Below, in pieces: positions 10,770-20,148 of a stretch of DNA of 64,000 bases. Origin of the DNA: Enterococcus sp. CSURQ0835 (lineage in GTDB: Bacteria; Bacillota; Bacilli; Lactobacillales; Enterococcaceae). The DNA lies in the NCBI RefSeq assembly GCF_902706605.1, contig NZ_CACSLH010000004.1, positions 1 to 64,000 of the forward strand, written 5' to 3'. A program made the position numbers and the translations under genes. A model generated the notes under the pieces. It saw only the letters and a list, made by a program, of their open reading frames with translations. It ran no database searches and had not been told where the DNA came from. Each line of letters opens with the position of its first letter. Positions within the stretch are counted from its first letter, which is position 1.

Positions 10770-11201
10770 ATGGAAAATAAATGGCAAACGACGCGGTTAA
10801 AATCAGAAAAACCAGATTTGCAACAGATCATGGCTTTTTTACCTAACCCGAAATATCTAAAGATCATGTTAGCTCAATTGGATCGACATTATGAACCAGC
10901 GATCAAAATTATTTTTCGGAAGCAAGTCGGCTGGTATATCAAGATTGAGCAATTTGGTGGAACATTAGGTTTTGTGATTATCCACGATGATTATTTTTCT
11001 GTCGTGGTGCCTTTGCCGGATTTTGCAGACGATTACTTAAGACCGATGTTACCGGTGATGTCAGCAGAGTTTAAACAAAAGTATCGCCAGCTCACTGCAC
11101 AAACCCATCAGTTGGAGTTGAAAGTTTCGTCTGAAGAAGAGATGGAAGACGTTATCTATTTAGTGAGCTTACAAGCAAAAAAATTACGAGAAAACCGTTA
11201 G
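10770..11201 (+). CDS. DUF3788-like protein of unknown function, 143 aa
   Basis: This small soluble protein has an N-terminal helical part, a central beta-rich GWYIKIEQFGGTLGFVI segment followed by a hydrophobic strand pair, and a C-terminal SSEEEMEDVIYLVSLQAKK helix. That order resembles DUF3788 proteins, whose function is not known; the match is from memory and moderate. The start follows AGAGGCGAG. It stands alone between the pur operon and guaC with its own promoter and a terminator after it. A 30-codon frame starting at 10708 overlaps its start but has a poor ribosome site. Confidence 0.7.
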   Translation: MENKWQTTRLKSEKPDLQQIMAFLPNPKYLKIMLAQLDRHYEPAIKIIFRKQVGWYIKIEQFGGTLGFVIIHDDYFSVVVPLPDFADDYLRPMLPVMSAEFKQKYRQLTAQTHQLELKVSSEEEMEDVIYLVSLQAKKLRENR

Positions 11202-11246
11202 TGAGTTTTAATGTTCGTGTTTTTAGGATAAGAAAGAAAAAAGTCC

Positions 11247-11275
11247 TTGCTTTTTAAAACAAAATAAGGTAAATT
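11247..11275 (+). promoter_or_regulatory. Possible guaC promoter
   Basis: TTGCTT (11247-11252), 17 bases and TAAATT (11270-11275). The expected start falls inside the terminator hairpin that begins at 11276, so RNA started here would not form the full hairpin, whereas RNA from upstream would. Confidence 0.45.
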
Positions 11276-11309
11276 ACATAGGGCGTTGTTACTGCCCTAT
11301 GTTTTTTTT
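11276..11309 (+). terminator. Terminator between the DUF3788-like gene and guaC
   Basis: ACATAGGGC (11276-11284) pairs perfectly with GCCCTATGT (11294-11302), followed by eight T residues. It most simply ends the upstream transcript; it also sits where an attenuator of guaC would be. Confidence 0.8.
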
Positions 11310-11364
11310 GAAAAATTTTGTGTGCTGTATAAGCGAAATCGCTAACTGTGCCAGGAGGACAACT

Positions 11365-12342
11365 ATGAAAATTTTTGATTATGAAGATATTCAACTGATC
11401 CCGAATAAATGTATCGTAACGAGTCGCTCTGAGTGTGACACGAGTGTTACGCTAGGTAAACATACTTTTAAGATGCCCGTAGTCCCAGCTAATATGCAGA
11501 CGATCATCGATGATACGATTGCAGAATTTTTAGCAGAAAATGGCTACTTTTATATTATGCACCGTTTTTATGAAGCCGAACGAATCCCGTTCATTAAAAA
11601 AATGCAGCGCCGGGGCTTGATTACATCAATCAGTGTTGGTGTAAAAGCAAATGAATATGGCTTTGTGGATGAACTAGCAGCGGAAGGTTTGTGTCCTGAT
11701 TATATCACCATCGATATCGCCCATGGCCATTCGGATGCAGTGATCAACATGATCCGTCACATCAAAAAGCAATTGCCGGAAACTTTTGTGATCGCTGGTA
11801 ATGTTGGGACACCAGAAGCCGTTCGAGAATTAGAAAATGCTGGTGCTGATGCGACTAAGGTCGGGATCGGACCTGGTAAAGTTTGTATCACGAAGATCAA
11901 GACCGGTTTTGGGACGGGCGGTTGGCAACTGGCGGCTCTTAGCTGGTGTGCGAAAGCGGCGCGGAAACCGTTGATCGCTGATGGAGGCATTCGGACCCAT
12001 GGCGATATCGCAAAATCAGTTCGCTTTGGTGCTTCGATGGTGATGATCGGTTCATTGTTTGCCGGGCACGAAGAATCACCAGGTGAAACGATGGTTGAAG
12101 ACGGTGTCGTTTATAAAGAATATTTCGGTAGCGCCTCAGAATTTCAAAAAGGCGAAAAGAAAAATGTCGAAGGGAAGAAAATTTGGATCCCGTATAAAGG
12201 TTCCTTGAAAGACACGTTAAATGAAATGCAGCAAGATCTTCAGTCATCGATCTCTTATGCCGGCGGAAAAGATTTAGAAGCGATCCGCAAAGTCGATTAC
12301 GTCGTCGTGAAAAATTCGATCTTCAACGGTGATACGATTTAA
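11365..12342 (+). CDS. guaC: GMP reductase
   Basis: GuaC reduces GMP to IMP with NADPH and ammonia release, returning guanine nucleotides to IMP for AMP synthesis. The chosen ATG follows AGGAGG by seven bases and gives a 325-residue protein, the length of the Gram-positive enzyme; a longer reading frame upstream lacks a ribosome site. The IMPDH/GMPR signature is present as [11 protein letters not shown] with the catalytic cysteine, and [20 protein letters not shown] binds phosphate. It fits beside the purine operon by function but has its own transcription unit. Confidence 0.95.
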   Translation: MKIFDYEDIQLIPNKCIVTSRSECDTSVTLGKHTFKMPVVPANMQTIIDDTIAEFLAENGYFYIMHRFYEAERIPFIKKMQRRGLITSISVGVKANEYGFVDELAAEGLCPDYITIDIAHGHSDAVINMIRHIKKQLPETFVIAGNVGTPEAVRELENAGADATKVGIGPGKVCITKIKTGFGTGGWQLAALSWCAKAARKPLIADGGIRTHGDIAKSVRFGASMVMIGSLFAGHEESPGETMVEDGVVYKEYFGSASEFQKGEKKNVEGKKIWIPYKGSLKDTLNEMQQDLQSSISYAGGKDLEAIRKVDYVVVKNSIFNGDTI

Positions 12343-12356
12343 TAAAAGTTAACCCG

Positions 12357-12402
12357 CAGGAACAGTTCAGATCATTTCGATCTAGCTGTTCCTGTTTTTT
12401 TT
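12357..12402 (+). terminator. Terminator after guaC
   Basis: CAGGAACAG (12357-12365) pairs with CTGTTCCTG (12386-12394) followed by eight T residues. Confidence 0.85.
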
Positions 12403-12503
12403 GTGGGCTAAGGGATTATAAAATTTTCACTAGTAAACTCTTGTCGTCCTATAAAATTTTTTAGCTGTCCGAACTAGCTCAGGCAGCTTTTCTTGTGGAC
12501 TAG

Positions 12504-12540
12504 TTGACAGTCGTTAAACTTTACGATAGCGTAAAATTAG
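12504..12540 (+). promoter_or_regulatory. Promoter/operator region of the MocR-type regulator
   Basis: A consensus TTGACA (12504-12509) is followed by a dyad, TTTACG (12520-12525) and CGTAAA (12530-12535) with ATAG between, itself flanked by TTAAAC and GTTTAA. No good -10 is seen at exactly 17 bases (TAGCGT). A dyad over the core promoter just before a MocR gene suggests an autoregulatory site; this is inferred. Confidence 0.45.
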
Positions 12541-12564
12541 TTTAAAGAATTCGAGGATGACACG

Positions 12565-13989
12565 ATGTGGCAATTAGACGAAAAAAGTAAACGACCGATC
12601 TATCAGCAAATTATGGAACAGATCATTTCATATATCCAAAACGGACAGTTGCATCCGGGGGACCGATTGCCGGCTGAACGGACATTAGCAACATATTACG
12701 GTGTGAATCGTTCGACATTGGTTCATGCGTTAGCTGAATTGACTGCATTAGGGTGGCTTGATCGTAAACGCGGTAGTGGGACAGTGGTGAGTGAAGGCAA
12801 GTGGGGGCGTAGCGGGACGCCACGTGTGGACTGGCGCCAGCATTTTCGGCGTGAATTTCAACACCATGAACCATTTTTAACTAAAATGCACGCGTTACCG
12901 ATTGCATTGGATTTATATTCTGGGGAGTTACCACTTGACTTGATTCCCGATTTTCAACTGCCAGCTTATACGTGGGAAGAATTATTATTGGAAGAAAAAA
13001 AGCAAGGACTGCATGGCTACCAACCGCTTTTGGAATTGATCTGTCAACGGCTGAAACAAGAAGAAGGATTGGGGCTTTCGACCGATCAGATCTTGATCAC
13101 AGCTGGTGCACAACAAGCTTTGTTTTTGCTGTTGCAAGTGATGTTGCAAGCTGGGGATAGTGTGGCGATCGAGGATCCTTCGTTTTTATATTCGTTACCG
13201 ATCTTTGAGGCGGCCGACATTTCACTGTATGGTGTTCCAATGGATGAAGCAGGAATCGAATTAGCAGCTTTGGAACAAATGATCGTGAGTAAAAAACTCA
13301 AACTACTGATCTTGAATCCGACGTTTCAAAATCCGACGGGTAAGACGATGGCAAAAAAACGCCGAGAACAGCTGCTTGCGCTTTGTCAAAAATATCAACT
13401 GCCGGTAGTAGAAGATGATGTCTTTAGTGAGCTGCGTTTTGGTAGTGTTCCGCCTGCTTTGAAAAAAACAGCTCCGCATCAAGTGATCTATTTAGGCTCA
13501 CTGTCGAAATTATTTGGATCGTCCATCAAGATTGGTTGGATCGTCGCCGATCCTGAATTGATTCGCCGGTTAGCCGAGGCTAAGCAGACGCTGGATTTTT
13601 CCATCAGCGTTTTTCCCCAAGTCGTCGCGCATACGGCCTTGTTCGATCCGGCGTTTGAAAAAAAGCGGGCGATGCTAGTGACGGAATTAAAAAAGCGCGC
13701 AACTGCTTTTACCCAAGCGATGCAGCCGTTTTTGAGTGCTTGGGAGTATGAACCGATCGAAGGTGGATTGTATGCCTGGCTGACATTTCGGACGAAAAAA
13801 TTGACTCGGAAAGATTGGCAACTTTTTTTAGACCGCCACATCGCGATCGCCCCCGCTTTTTTATTCAGTGAAGCTACTCAAGCGATGCGGATCAATTACA
13901 CTCGGCTAGAAGCCAAAGAACGCCAACAATTTTTTGCGGTGTTAGCCGAGATCACTAAAATTTTAGGAGGACCATTAGATGAAAAATAA
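12565..13989 (+). CDS. MocR-type regulator: GntR helix-turn-helix fused to a PLP aminotransferase-like domain
   Basis: Residues 1-75 are a GntR winged helix (PIYQQIMEQIISYIQNGQL, then GDRLPAERTLA and VNRSTLVHAL). The rest is a class I aminotransferase-like domain: LITAGAQQALFLLLQVMLQ, LNPTFQNPTGKTM and the PLP-lysine segment YLGSLSKLFGSSIKIGW. At 474 residues it is a full MocR/PdxR-family protein. Such proteins sense PLP or an aminated ligand and control neighbouring genes. Its end overlaps the start of a nitroreductase reading frame, the likely co-transcribed partner. The target pathway cannot be told from sequence; no pyridoxal synthase genes are nearby. Confidence 0.9.
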   Translation: MWQLDEKSKRPIYQQIMEQIISYIQNGQLHPGDRLPAERTLATYYGVNRSTLVHALAELTALGWLDRKRGSGTVVSEGKWGRSGTPRVDWRQHFRREFQHHEPFLTKMHALPIALDLYSGELPLDLIPDFQLPAYTWEELLLEEKKQGLHGYQPLLELICQRLKQEEGLGLSTDQILITAGAQQALFLLLQVMLQAGDSVAIEDPSFLYSLPIFEAADISLYGVPMDEAGIELAALEQMIVSKKLKLLILNPTFQNPTGKTMAKKRREQLLALCQKYQLPVVEDDVFSELRFGSVPPALKKTAPHQVIYLGSLSKLFGSSIKIGWIVADPELIRRLAEAKQTLDFSISVFPQVVAHTALFDPAFEKKRAMLVTELKKRATAFTQAMQPFLSAWEYEPIEGGLYAWLTFRTKKLTRKDWQLFLDRHIAIAPAFLFSEATQAMRINYTRLEAKERQQFFAVLAEITKILGGPLDEK

Positions 13990-14721
13990 AGTGTTAGACC
14001 AATTGTTAGCGCATCGGACGTATCGAGAATTCGATGAAACGTATTCGATCAGTGAAAGTGAGCTGCAACAAATTTTAGCGGCGAGTCAGCAAGCTCCTAG
14101 TTGGATGAACGGTCAATTTTACAGTATTTTGTGATCCAAGACCGCCAACTCCGAGAAAAATTAGTGGCCTTAAATCCGAGTAACCCTCACATCTTAAAAA
14201 GTTCTGCTTTTTTGATCTTTGTGGCTGATTTGAAACGCACGGAAAAAGTCGCACAGCATTATGACAGAGCGTATCAAACAGAGATGAGTCTTGATCCGTT
14301 ACTGACGGCGGTGACTGATACGGCGCTCGCACTAGAAAATGCGGTGGTCGCAACAGAAAGCCTCGGCCTTGGTTGTGTCGTAGTTGGTAGTCTGCGGCGC
14401 CAGATAGATCAAGTGGCGACGTTATTGAAGTTGCCTGATCACATGTTGCCACTTGCTGGTCTAGCCATTGGAAAACCGATCACCGAAATGAAAGTGAAAC
14501 CGCGTTTACCCCAAAAAGTCGTCGTCCATTACGACACCTACCAAGACTATGACTATCAAGCAATTGAACAATACGATCAAACGATGGAAGCTTTTGCTGA
14601 AGCTCGTGAAACAAAACGCTGGAGTGTCAAATTTGCAGACTATTTTGCGGCTGAACCGAACTTTTTAGTTGATAAATTTATTCAAATGAAAAAAATCTAC
14701 CAACCAAATAAAAAAGTTTGA
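13979..14721 (+). pseudogene. NfsA-like nitroreductase, interrupted by a one-base frameshift
   Basis: A nitroreductase (FMN flavoprotein) frame starts at the ATG at 13979 after AGGAGG, overlapping the MocR stop. It reads HRTYREF and APSWMNGQFYSIL, then meets TGA at 14132-14134. The remaining protein continues in the -1 frame from about 14128 to 14721 (VIQDRQLREKL, VATESLGLGCVVVGSLR, LPLAGLAIGKP and a basic C-terminus). Joined, it would be about 248 residues, normal for the family. Adding one T to the run at 14127-14130 restores the frame, so this is either a true inactivating deletion or a homopolymer sequencing error. The second part could start at TTG 14101 but would lack the FMN-binding N-terminus. 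Confidence 0.85.
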
Positions 14722-14750
14722 TTGACACGCTGGAAAAACTCCACTATAGT
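14722..14750 (+). promoter_or_regulatory. Promoter of the mgtA leader
   Basis: A consensus TTGACA (14722-14727), exactly 17 bases and TATAGT (14745-14750). It begins immediately after the nitroreductase stop codon. Confidence 0.85.
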
Positions 14751-14774
14751 GTTCCTAGAAATTAAAAAAATATT

Positions 14775-14920
14775 GTTAGGTGAGGCTCCTATTTGGACAT
14801 AAGCTGCTGCCGCAAAGGAATCGAGAGACTCCGAGCTGGTTGAACAGAGGTCATCGTGAAGGTGATCTTTAATGTAGCTGACAGTTTGTCTACGCCCTAT
14901 AGTGCTAAAGCTCGACGATG
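14775..14920 (+). promoter_or_regulatory. M-box (ykoK) magnesium riboswitch
   Basis: The region shows conserved M-box segments in order: GTTAGGTGAGGCTCCTAT at 14775, then GGACATAAGCTGCTGCCG, AGGTCATCGTGAAGGTGATC with TTTAATGTAGCTGACAG, and AGTGCTAAAGCTC near 14901. M-boxes bind several Mg2+ ions and then favour a terminator. Here the 3' end is followed by an intrinsic terminator and by an MgtA-type Mg2+ ATPase, so high magnesium should turn the gene off. Confidence 0.93.
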
Positions 14921-14936
14921 ATCATGAAAGTTCTAC

Positions 14937-14967
14937 GCGCATGCTCATTTTTGAGTGTGCGCTTTTT
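14937..14967 (+). terminator. Expression-platform terminator of the M-box
   Basis: GCGCATGCTCA (14937-14947) pairs with TGAGTGTGCGC (14952-14962), including two G-U pairs, and is followed by five T residues. It is the expected magnesium-dependent terminator of the riboswitch. Confidence 0.85.
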
Positions 14968-14998
14968 GCTTTGCTAACAAAAAAGGTAGGTGAGGAAC

Positions 14999-15112
14999 AT
15001 GGATCATGAAGAGAGTCGACCGAGGAAAATTTTAAGCCCGCTGACACCGCTCAGCAAAACTAGGAGGAACTATCATGATGAACCGAAAAAACCTCATCAC
15101 CAAAAAAGTTAA
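14999..15112 (+). CDS. Proline-containing upstream ORF overlapping the mgtA start, 37 codons
   Basis: An ATG at 14999 follows a strong AGGTGAGG site and opens a 37-residue frame beginning MDHEESRPRKILSPLTPLSK and ending HHQKS. It has five prolines (two in LSPLTPL), an acidic start and a basic end. It contains the mgtA ribosome site and runs 38 bases into mgtA in another frame. It lies after the riboswitch terminator. Enteric mgtA leaders encode a proline-rich peptide (MgtL) that senses proline and magnesium; a similar role here is only an idea. It may instead be a chance frame. Confidence 0.45.
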   Translation: MDHEESRPRKILSPLTPLSKTRRNYHDEPKKPHHQKS

Positions 15113-17678
15113 TAAAGATGAGAACTTAAAAAAATTAGCTAAACTATCTGAACGTGATCTCTTTTTGAGTTTACGAACCTCGTTACAAGGACTATCGACT
15201 GAAGATGCTCAAGCTCGGTTAGAAGAATATGGTCCCAACGAAATCTCTGCGCAAAAGCCAACCCCTACGATCCTATTATTTTTGCAATCATTCAATGATC
15301 TCTTTGTTTATGTCTTAGCTCTTTTGATGGTCGTCTCACTGTTGACTGCTGATTTCCAAGCGGCGATCGTAATGGCAATCATGATCTTAGCTAGTGCGTT
15401 AATCACGTTCATCCAACAATACCGTTCGCAAAAAGCAAGTATCGAATTAAAAGAAATGATCGAAAACACCGCAGCTATCACTCGTGAAGGCGAGACCCAC
15501 GAGATTCCAATGGATGAAGTCGTTCCTGGAGATATCGTAAATCTAGCGACGGGGGACATGATCCCAGCTGATACAGTATTGATTTGGACGAAAGATTTGT
15601 TTGTCAACCAGTCGTCTTTGACTGGTGAATCAATGCCAATCGAAAAATATGTGACCGGTGAAATCGGTGAAAACGAAACAGCGATCGATTTGCACAATTT
15701 AGTTTTTATGGGGACGGATGTTTTGAGTGGTCAAGGAAAAGGAATCATTTTAAAAACCGGCCAACAAACTTTTTTTGGGGACATCGCGCAAAATGCAACG
15801 ACGAAACGCGGCAAGACGACGTTTGATATCGGTCTTGCTAAGATCAGTAAATTATTATTACGCTTGATCATGTTCTTGTTCCCATTAGTCTTTTTGATCA
15901 ACGGGTTAACAAAAGGTAATTGGGGTAGCGCATTTTTCTTTGCGATCGCCGTAGCTGTCGGCTTGACTCCTGAAATGCTGCCGATGATCGTGAGTTCTAA
16001 TTTGGCAAAAGGGGCCTTGACCTTATCAAAACACAAAGTGATCGTCAAAGAATTACCATCGATCCAAAACCTCGGCAGCATGGATGTTTTGTGTACGGAT
16101 AAGACGGGAACGATCACCGAAGACCGCGTCGTGTTAGTCCAACACCTCGATCCGTTAGGCAATGAAAATAAACAAGTACTAGACTATGCGTATATCAATT
16201 CATCTTACCAAACGGGCTGGAAAAATTTGATGGACATCGCAGTGATCAATTATTATCATGATGAAAATCAGAATGTGCCCTTTGAACAGATCTACAAGAT
16301 CGATGAGATCCCGTTTGACTTTTCACGGCGGCGGCTCACAGTAGTAGTGAAAGCGGACGAGCACCAAGTAATGATTACAAAAGGTGCGGTCGAAGAAATG
16401 GCATCGATCTGTAAAAATGTCGAGATCAATGGCAAGATTCTGCCCTTTACTCCTGAATTACGCGCCCAGTTGACTGAGGTCAATGAAAAAATGAACCGTC
16501 AAGGGATGCGAGTGATCACCGTTGCCGTCAAAAAAGATGCTCACAGTGAAGCGATCTATAGTGTTGCGGATGAAAAAGAAATGACCTTGATCGGCTTCAT
16601 GGGCTTTTTAGATCCGGCTAAAGAAACGGCCAAACCCGCCATTGCCTCATTGCATAAACATGGCGTGACTGTTAAAGTTTTGACCGGTGATAATGCGATC
16701 GTAGCGCAAAAAGTTTGTCAAGATGTCGGGATCGAAGCCGAAAAATTTTTATTAGGTAATCAGATCGAAACGATGTCAACACAAGAGTTGCAACAAGCTG
16801 CTGAAGAAACTAATTTATTTGCTAAATTGAATCCGATGCAAAAAGCACGAATCATCGAAGCACTACAGACTAAAGGTCACACGGTTGGTTTTATGGGTGA
16901 TGGGATCAACGACGCACCGGCACTGCGAAAAGCTGATGTTGGGATTTCCGTAGACACAGCAGCTGATATCACCAAAGATGCTAGTTCGATCATTTTATTG
17001 GAGAAAAGTTTGAACGTGTTGGAAAGCGGTGTGATCGAAGGCCGGCGAGTATTTTCTAATATGATGAAATACATCAAAATCACTATCAGTTCTAATTTTG
17101 GGAATGTCTTTTCGATTTTGATCGCCAGTGCGTTCCTACCGTTTTTACCGATGCTTTCGATTCAGTTGTTGCTACAAAATTTGATCTATGACGTAGCGCA
17201 ATTAACGATCCCTTGGGACAATGTCGATGCGGAAGAACTCGTGGCGCCAACTAAATGGGAGACGAGTGGACTGTTGAAATTCACGGTTTGTATCGGGCCG
17301 ATCAGTTCGATCTTTGATATTTTGACCTTTTTAGTTATGTGGTTTGTTTTTCATGCCGATACGATCCAACAGCAAAATTTATTCCAGACTGGCTGGTTTA
17401 TGGTCGGGTTGACGACTCAAGCGTTAGTCGTCTTGATGGTTCGTTCGAGAAAAATTCCGTTTATCCAAAGTAAACCGGCGATCCAAGTTTTCAGTAGTTT
17501 ATTTTTAGCTGTGATCTGTGGTGCTGCGATCGTGTTGTCTCCATTACGGGAACAATTTGATTTTGTGCAACTACCAGCAAGCTATTGGCTTTGGTTTGTC
17601 GGAATCGTAGCTGGTTATATGTTAGCCGTCCAATTCGGCAAGACGCTTTACATTAAAATCGCCAAAGAATGGTTATAA
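15075..17678 (+). CDS. mgtA: Magnesium-translocating P-type ATPase (MgtA/MgtB type)
   Basis: This P3B ATPase imports Mg2+ across the cell membrane. The 867-residue protein has an N-terminal cation-ATPase domain, the actuator motif LTGESMPIEK, the phosphorylation site CTDKTGTITED and the hinge GDGINDAPALRKADVGIS, with transmembrane pairs before and after and six C-terminal segments. MGLTPEMLPMI-type residues in the fourth membrane segment (VGLTPEMLPMIVSSN) are typical of MgtA. The start follows AGGAGG; a second ATG follows at once. Control by the upstream M-box supports magnesium as substrate. Confidence 0.95.
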   Translation: MMNRKNLITKKVNKDENLKKLAKLSERDLFLSLRTSLQGLSTEDAQARLEEYGPNEISAQKPTPTILLFLQSFNDLFVYVLALLMVVSLLTADFQAAIVMAIMILASALITFIQQYRSQKASIELKEMIENTAAITREGETHEIPMDEVVPGDIVNLATGDMIPADTVLIWTKDLFVNQSSLTGESMPIEKYVTGEIGENETAIDLHNLVFMGTDVLSGQGKGIILKTGQQTFFGDIAQNATTKRGKTTFDIGLAKISKLLLRLIMFLFPLVFLINGLTKGNWGSAFFFAIAVAVGLTPEMLPMIVSSNLAKGALTLSKHKVIVKELPSIQNLGSMDVLCTDKTGTITEDRVVLVQHLDPLGNENKQVLDYAYINSSYQTGWKNLMDIAVINYYHDENQNVPFEQIYKIDEIPFDFSRRRLTVVVKADEHQVMITKGAVEEMASICKNVEINGKILPFTPELRAQLTEVNEKMNRQGMRVITVAVKKDAHSEAIYSVADEKEMTLIGFMGFLDPAKETAKPAIASLHKHGVTVKVLTGDNAIVAQKVCQDVGIEAEKFLLGNQIETMSTQELQQAAEETNLFAKLNPMQKARIIEALQTKGHTVGFMGDGINDAPALRKADVGISVDTAADITKDASSIILLEKSLNVLESGVIEGRRVFSNMMKYIKITISSNFGNVFSILIASAFLPFLPMLSIQLLLQNLIYDVAQLTIPWDNVDAEELVAPTKWETSGLLKFTVCIGPISSIFDILTFLVMWFVFHADTIQQQNLFQTGWFMVGLTTQALVVLMVRSRKIPFIQSKPAIQVFSSLFLAVICGAAIVLSPLREQFDFVQLPASYWLWFVGIVAGYMLAVQFGKTLYIKIAKEWL

Positions 17679-17683
17679 ATTGT

Positions 17684-17721
17684 AACAGAACAGCAGAGAT
17701 GTTGTTCTGTTTCTTTTTTTT
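17684..17721 (+). terminator. Terminator after mgtA
   Basis: AACAGAACA (17684-17692) pairs with TGTTCTGTT (17703-17711), followed by a T-rich run with seven or more T residues. Confidence 0.8.
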
Positions 17722-17765
17722 GCTTGAAAAGTTTTTTTAAGCGGCGGATCGTCAATCGATTGAAG

Positions 17766-17806
17766 AGCGGTTTTGAGTGGATAAGCTTGAGTTGAAACCG
17801 CTTTTT
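17766..17806 (+). terminator. Second hairpin with T run in the mgtA-pdhA gap
   Basis: AGCGGTTT (17766-17773) pairs with AAACCGCT (17795-17802) and runs into TTTTT. It may back up the mgtA terminator. The rest of the 361-base gap holds a cre-like site and the pdh promoter. Confidence 0.5.
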
Positions 17807-17886
17807 AATCCGAAGTATGAGCTAGAAAAAAAGTTTAAATCAGTTTACAAAAACCAAACTCGCGCTGTTATTCACAAATGAGATCT

Positions 17887-17900
17887 CGCAAGCGCTTTTA
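17887..17900 (+). promoter_or_regulatory. Possible cre (CcpA) site before the pdh promoter
   Basis: CGCAAGCGCTTTTA contains the palindromic AAGCGCTT core of catabolite response elements but departs from consensus at both ends. It lies about 30 bases upstream of the -35 box, so CcpA could act on pdh transcription. It is an isolated weak match. Confidence 0.35.
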
Positions 17901-17927
17901 AATCTTCATTTTCTAAATGCTTTTTGA

Positions 17928-17956
17928 TTGTCTTTGAATGCTATTAATGCTATTTT
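17928..17956 (+). promoter_or_regulatory. Promoter of the pdh operon
   Basis: TTGTCT (17928-17933), 17 bases and TATTTT (17951-17956), giving a leader of about 75 bases. The leader holds two small hairpins (ACTGC/GCAGT and CGCTGT/ACAGCG). Confidence 0.55.
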
Positions 17957-18036
17957 AAATATGGAACTGCGTTTGCAGTAGTACAGATATGCGCGCTGTA
18001 ACAGCGATTATTTTCAGCAAAGAGAGGAACGTGTAA

Positions 18037-19149
<1,113 letters not shown>

Positions 19150-19151
19150 TT

Positions 19152-20129
19152 ATGGCACAAAAAACAATGATCCAAGCAATCACAGATGCCTTGGCTTTGA
19201 TGCTGGAAAAAGATCAAGACGTGTTGATCTTCGGTGAAGATGTCGGGAAAAATGGTGGGGTCTTCCGAGCAACACAAGGTTTGCAAGATCAATTTGGTGA
19301 AGAACGCGTCTTTGATACGCCACTAGCTGAATCAGGGATCGCCGGTCTAGGTTTTGGTTTGGCGCTAGAAGGTTTTCGACCCGTTCCTGAGATCCAATTT
19401 TTCGGCTTTGTCTTTGAAGCAATGGACGAAATCGTGGGTCAAATGGCTCGGACACGTTATCGGATGGGTAATACTCGGCATTTACCAATCACGGTCCGCT
19501 CGCCATTTGGTGGCGGTGTGCACACACCAGAACTGCATTCAGATAATTTAGAAGGCTTGATGGCACAAGCACCAGGTTTACGTGTAGTCATCCCTTCAAA
19601 TCCTTATGATGCAAAAGGTTTATTGATCGCGTCGATTCGGAACAATGATCCAGTCGTCTTTTTGGAACATATGAAATTATATCGTTCGTTCCGGGAAGAA
19701 GTGCCAGATGGGATCTATGAAGTTCCTTTAGATAAAGCGGCTGTGACTCGAGAAGGTAGTGATGTGTCCATCATTGCTTATGGTGCAATGGTTCGAGAAG
19801 CGATCAAAGCGGCGGACAATCTTGCAAAAGAAAACATCAACGCAGAAATCATTGACCTTAGAACGGTGGCACCTTTGGACATCGATACGATCATTAAATC
19901 AGTTGAAAAAACTGGCCGCGTCGTGATGGTCCAAGAAGCACAAAAACAAGCCGGTGTTGGGGCGCAAGTCGTCTCTGAGATCTCAGAACGAGCGATTTTA
20001 TCGCTTCAAGCACCGATCGGTCGAGTTTCGGCTCCCGATACGATCTTCCCATTTGGTCAAGCGGAAGGTATTTGGTTGCCAAATGCTGCGGATATCGAAG
20101 CGAAAGTGAAAGAGATCGTTGAATTTTAA
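19152..20129 (+). CDS. pdhB: Pyruvate dehydrogenase E1 beta subunit
   Basis: The beta subunit completes the E1 active site and binds E2. Its 325 residues show the family pattern [32 protein letters not shown] and [17 protein letters not shown], with the transketolase C-terminal domain ([20 protein letters not shown]). It begins two bases after the pdhA stop and is followed after 19 bases by the E2 gene. Confidence 0.97.
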   Translation: MAQKTMIQAITDALALMLEKDQDVLIFGEDVGKNGGVFRATQGLQDQFGEERVFDTPLAESGIAGLGFGLALEGFRPVPEIQFFGFVFEAMDEIVGQMARTRYRMGNTRHLPITVRSPFGGGVHTPELHSDNLEGLMAQAPGLRVVIPSNPYDAKGLLIASIRNNDPVVFLEHMKLYRSFREEVPDGIYEVPLDKAAVTREGSDVSIIAYGAMVREAIKAADNLAKENINAEIIDLRTVAPLDIDTIIKSVEKTGRVVMVQEAQKQAGVGAQVVSEISERAILSLQAPIGRVSAPDTIFPFGQAEGIWLPNAADIEAKVKEIVEF

Positions 20130-20148
20130 AAAAAGGAGCGAATAAAGC

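Noticed and set aside
10708-10800. Thirty-codon leader ORF before the DUF3788-like gene
   Set aside because: It has a poor ribosome site, no biased codons and no attenuator-like stems; it overlaps the real start by chance.
11276-11364. Purine riboswitch before guaC
   Set aside because: The conserved purine riboswitch junction sequences were not found; only a terminator hairpin and a short plain leader are present.
14121-14140. Programmed -1 frameshift in the nitroreductase
   Set aside because: The site does not fit a slippery heptamer and no following stem was evident; a T-run deletion is simpler.
15308-16162. Long reverse-strand frames inside mgtA and other genes
   Set aside because: They mirror strongly coding genes, have no ribosome sites or recognisable products, and reflect codon bias.
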